From Lachnoclostridium sp. UBA7097 (GTDB lineage Bacteria; Bacillota; Clostridia; Lachnospirales; Lachnospiraceae), in the NCBI GenBank assembly GCA_002499945.1, contig DKYP01000028.1, positions 1 through 8,062 of the forward strand: DNA of 8,062 nt, read 5' to 3'. Position numbers and translations under genes: made by a program. Below, one piece after another: positions 6,182 to 8,062 of the stretch. Within the stretch, counting starts at the first letter, position 1, and every line of letters starts with the position of its first letter. Under the pieces are notes generated by a model that was not told the origin of the DNA, did no database searches, and was given only the letters and a program-made list of their open reading frames with translations.

Positions 6182-6976
6182 TCATTTCTCCTTAACTTCA
6201 AATACTATAGGTAAATGGTCACTTATTTTTTTACAAGGTCTGTTATTCTTCTTATCTGCCAGGCACTCTTCCCCTGCTTTATAAATAATTTTTAGTTCAC
6301 TATCTATAAAATTTTCTCTTAAACATGGACGTATTATAACCTGGTCAAATATATTCCAAAATGGATTTTCTGCATTATTTCCATTATAATAAAATGTTCC
6401 TGGTGGAAAAGAAAAATCCCCAAACAAATTCCACATTGGATTATAAAACATTTTAAACCTGTTTCTTAATACTTCCCTGTATTTCCTTTCTGTTTCCGTA
6501 TAACATGGCAGGCTGTGAAAAGTATCAGCAGCCAGACATCCTGATTCATAAGGATTTTCATTAAAATCACCTGTAATTATTGTATTCTCACACAATAATG
6601 TTCTTTCTAATGCCTGTATTTCATATATAATTTCTCTTATAATAATATCCTTTTTTCTTCTGTCACAATACGTTTTACTGGGCAAATGTAAGCTCCCTAA
6701 AATATATTTGTCCCGGATAACCTGTAATGAACAATATGTATTCTGGAAAGCTGGTTTTACATTTTCATACCGTCCTAATAAAGTAATTCTGGCACAACCT
6801 GGTGATAAATACTGGTTCATACTGATACCATATGCAAATAACATATCTTTGAGATTACTGATATCTGCCTGGTATTCTGCCAATATGGCAATATCCACTT
6901 TATTATCAATTATAATATCCCTGATATATGGGTTTATTCTGGCATTTTTACCTGTATTCCAAAATATTATTCTCAT
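6182..6976 (-). CDS. Endonuclease/exonuclease/phosphatase (EEP) family protein
   Basis: This 264-residue protein belongs to the EEP superfamily of metal-dependent phosphodiesterases, which includes exonuclease III, DNase I and inositol phosphatases. The catalytic motifs are all visible in order: FWNTGK with N7, LAEYQ with E34 (metal ligand), LHLPSK with H97, TGDFNENP with D137 and N139, DQVI with D211, and SDHLPI with D253 and H254. It should therefore be an active hydrolase, but the substrate (DNA, RNA or a phosphate ester) cannot be read from these motifs. No signal peptide is visible. The start at 6976 is preferred over an in-frame ATG at 7009, because AAAGGA lies about ten bases before it while the upstream ATG has no such site. 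It follows ftsY by 42 bp and abuts the next gene. Confidence 0.88.
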   Translation of the reverse strand: MRIIFWNTGKNARINPYIRDIIIDNKVDIAILAEYQADISNLKDMLFAYGISMNQYLSPGCARITLLGRYENVKPAFQNTYCSLQVIRDKYILGSLHLPSKTYCDRRKKDIIIREIIYEIQALERTLLCENTIITGDFNENPYESGCLAADTFHSLPCYTETERKYREVLRNRFKMFYNPMWNLFGDFSFPPGTFYYNGNNAENPFWNIFDQVIIRPCLRENFIDSELKIIYKAGEECLADKKNNRPCKKISDHLPIVFEVKEK

Positions 6977-7018
6977 ATTGCTTTTTCCTTTGCCATATCC
7001 AATATGCAAATATTGCCA

Positions 7019-7972
7019 TTAGACTTGTGTTTTATCTGCCCCGCTTTTTTTCACTGAAAATAATGCATCTACGAATGAATCTGCATCAAATTTCTGGAGG
7101 TCATCTATCTTTTCGCCAATACCTATATATTTTACAGGTATGTTCATTTCAGACTGTATTGCAATGGCAATCCCACCTTTGGCTGTGCCATCAAGTTTTG
7201 TAAGGATTATGCCTGTTATATCTGCCACTTCGTTAAACTGTTTTGCCTGTGCAAGTGCATTCTGTCCTGTGGTCCCGTCAAGCACAACAAGTGTTTCCCT
7301 GTGTGCTGCCGGAAATTCCCTGTCAATTATGCGGTTAATCTTTTTAAGTTCTTCCATTAAGTTCTTCTTATTATGAAGCCTTCCTGCTGTATCACATATA
7401 AGCACATCTGCATTCCTTGCTTTGGCGGCGTTTACTGCATCAAAGACAACAGAGGCCGGGTCGCCGCCCTCCTGTCCTGATATTATTTCAACGCCTGCCC
7501 TGTTAGCCCATTCTGTAAGCTGCTCAATAGCTGCCGCCCTGAATGTATCGGCAGCAGCAAGTACAACTTTTTTGCCATTGTTTTTAAACTGCCCTGCCAG
7601 CTTGCCTACAGATGTAGTTTTTCCAACACCGTTTACGCCTATAAGCATAACAACAGAAACTTCTTTTTCAAAGTCATAAGCATTTTCATCAACACGCATC
7701 TGTTCTTTTATTGAATCCACAAGGAGCTGGCGGCATACTTCTATTTCCTTTATTTTCTGCTCTTTAACTTTCTGCCTTAAATTCCCAATAATTTTCTCAG
7801 TGGTGGCAACACCTATATCTGCCATAATAAGGACTTCTTCCAGTTCCTCATAGAAATCCTCATCAATTTCAGAAAAACCTTTGAAAATTGAATCAATGCC
7901 TGCTACCAGATTATCACGTGTCTTTGCCAGCCCCTCTTTTAACCTGCTAAAAAAGCCTTTTTTTTCTTTCAT
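7019..7972 (-). CDS. ftsY: Signal recognition particle receptor FtsY
   Basis: FtsY is the SRP receptor GTPase, which docks ribosome-SRP complexes at the membrane so that membrane proteins are inserted through SecYEG. From the start at 7972 the protein is 317 residues, the short form typical of Firmicutes without the long acidic A domain. The N-terminus MKEKKGFFSRLKEGLAKTRD is the amphipathic lipid-binding helix. A helical N domain runs to about residue 100. The G domain shows GVNGVGKTT (112-120), DTFRAAA (142-148), DTAGR (194-198), TKLD (258-261) and GIGE (284-287). The frame stays open further upstream to a TTG, but that stretch encodes a proline-rich, non-FtsY sequence and is the end of a probable insertion element. 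No good ribosome binding site is seen before the ATG, which is unusual here. It heads the minus-strand cluster. Confidence 0.95.
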   Translation of the reverse strand: MKEKKGFFSRLKEGLAKTRDNLVAGIDSIFKGFSEIDEDFYEELEEVLIMADIGVATTEKIIGNLRQKVKEQKIKEIEVCRQLLVDSIKEQMRVDENAYDFEKEVSVVMLIGVNGVGKTTSVGKLAGQFKNNGKKVVLAAADTFRAAAIEQLTEWANRAGVEIISGQEGGDPASVVFDAVNAAKARNADVLICDTAGRLHNKKNLMEELKKINRIIDREFPAAHRETLVVLDGTTGQNALAQAKQFNEVADITGIILTKLDGTAKGGIAIAIQSEMNIPVKYIGIGEKIDDLQKFDADSFVDALFSVKKSGADKTQV

Positions 7973-7980
7973 AATAAAAC

Positions 7981-8062
7981 AGCAAGGAAACCCACTGCCT
8001 TTAGGCGGTGGATTGGCAGGGGGAATTGCGTCATGTAGTAGCAATCCCTGCGTCTTGCATTC
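7981..8062 (-). mobile_element. Probable right end / omega-RNA 3' scaffold of an IS200/IS605-type (TnpB) element, partial
   Basis: On the minus strand this stretch folds into two adjacent hairpins. The outer one pairs 8041-8051 (GCAATCCCTGC on plus) with 8016-8029, giving 6+5 base pairs with a three-base bulge and an 11-base loop. The second pairs 8004-8011 (GGCGGTGG on plus) with 7992-7999 (CCACTGCC) around a four-base loop, with one C-A mismatch on the minus strand. A short tail GGTTTCCTTGC follows. A GC-rich hairpin of the CCACCGCC-TAAA-GGCGGTGG type near the right end, preceded by another stem, matches my memory of clostridial IS605-type right ends, which overlap the guide RNA of TnpB. 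The tnpB gene itself would lie beyond the window. The mismatch may signal decay. No search could confirm it. Confidence 0.5.

Noticed and set aside
6977..7009. Upstream ATG for the EEP gene adding 11 residues
   Set aside because: There is no ribosome binding site before it, whereas the ATG at 6976 has AAAGGA at good spacing and begins directly with the conserved first strand.
7140..7679. Small plus-strand open frames within ftsY
   Set aside because: They are antisense to the conserved GTPase motifs and show low-complexity Ser/Ala/Thr composition, typical of frames opposite real genes.
7973..8044. N-terminal extension of ftsY from an upstream TTG
   Set aside because: The added residues (proline- and cysteine-rich) do not resemble FtsY and derive from the hairpin region. 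The ATG at 7972 gives the expected N-terminal amphipathic helix.

Overview
The window looks like chromosomal DNA from a low-GC Firmicute, most likely a gut or rumen member of the Lachnospiraceae. This rests on general impression: AT-rich DNA, clear AGGAG-type ribosome binding sites, the style of the YebC and FtsY proteins, and a cytoplasmic GH43 glycosidase. No database search was possible. Apart from one insertion sequence on the plus strand, every gene is on the minus strand.

Layout from left to right. Positions 1-50 are a flank with a GC-rich hairpin. About 50-1644 is an apparently intact IS110-family element: a long structured 5' noncoding region, probably the bridge RNA, followed by a full-length DEDD/Transposase_20 recombinase. 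Positions 1645-1880 are AT-rich and noncoding. A GH43 beta-xylosidase/arabinofuranosidase-type gene (1881-3425) lies 42 bp downstream of yebC (3468-4211). About 500 bp of mostly noncoding DNA (4212-4729) follows, with paired hairpins and what look like decayed coding fragments.

From 8062 back to 4730 lies a minus-strand cluster that is probably cotranscribed: ftsY, an endonuclease/exonuclease/phosphatase (EEP) family protein, an unrecognised 174-aa protein, an unrecognised 190-aa protein with an ADP-ribosyltransferase-like N-terminal motif, and a small AbrB-type DNA-binding protein. Spacings are 42, 2, 33 and 61 bp. ftsY is the signal-recognition-particle receptor. The three genes behind it are accessory in character.

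The right edge (about 7981-8062) carries two stacked hairpins that resemble the right end and omega-RNA scaffold of an IS200/IS605-type (TnpB) element. They end only a few bases before the ftsY start codon. The window therefore probably holds two RNA-guided mobile systems: a complete IS110 element with a candidate bridge RNA, and the tip of a TnpB-type element against an essential gene. The EEP/unknown/ART-like cassette is the least explained protein-coding part. No CRISPR array, tRNA or rRNA was seen.
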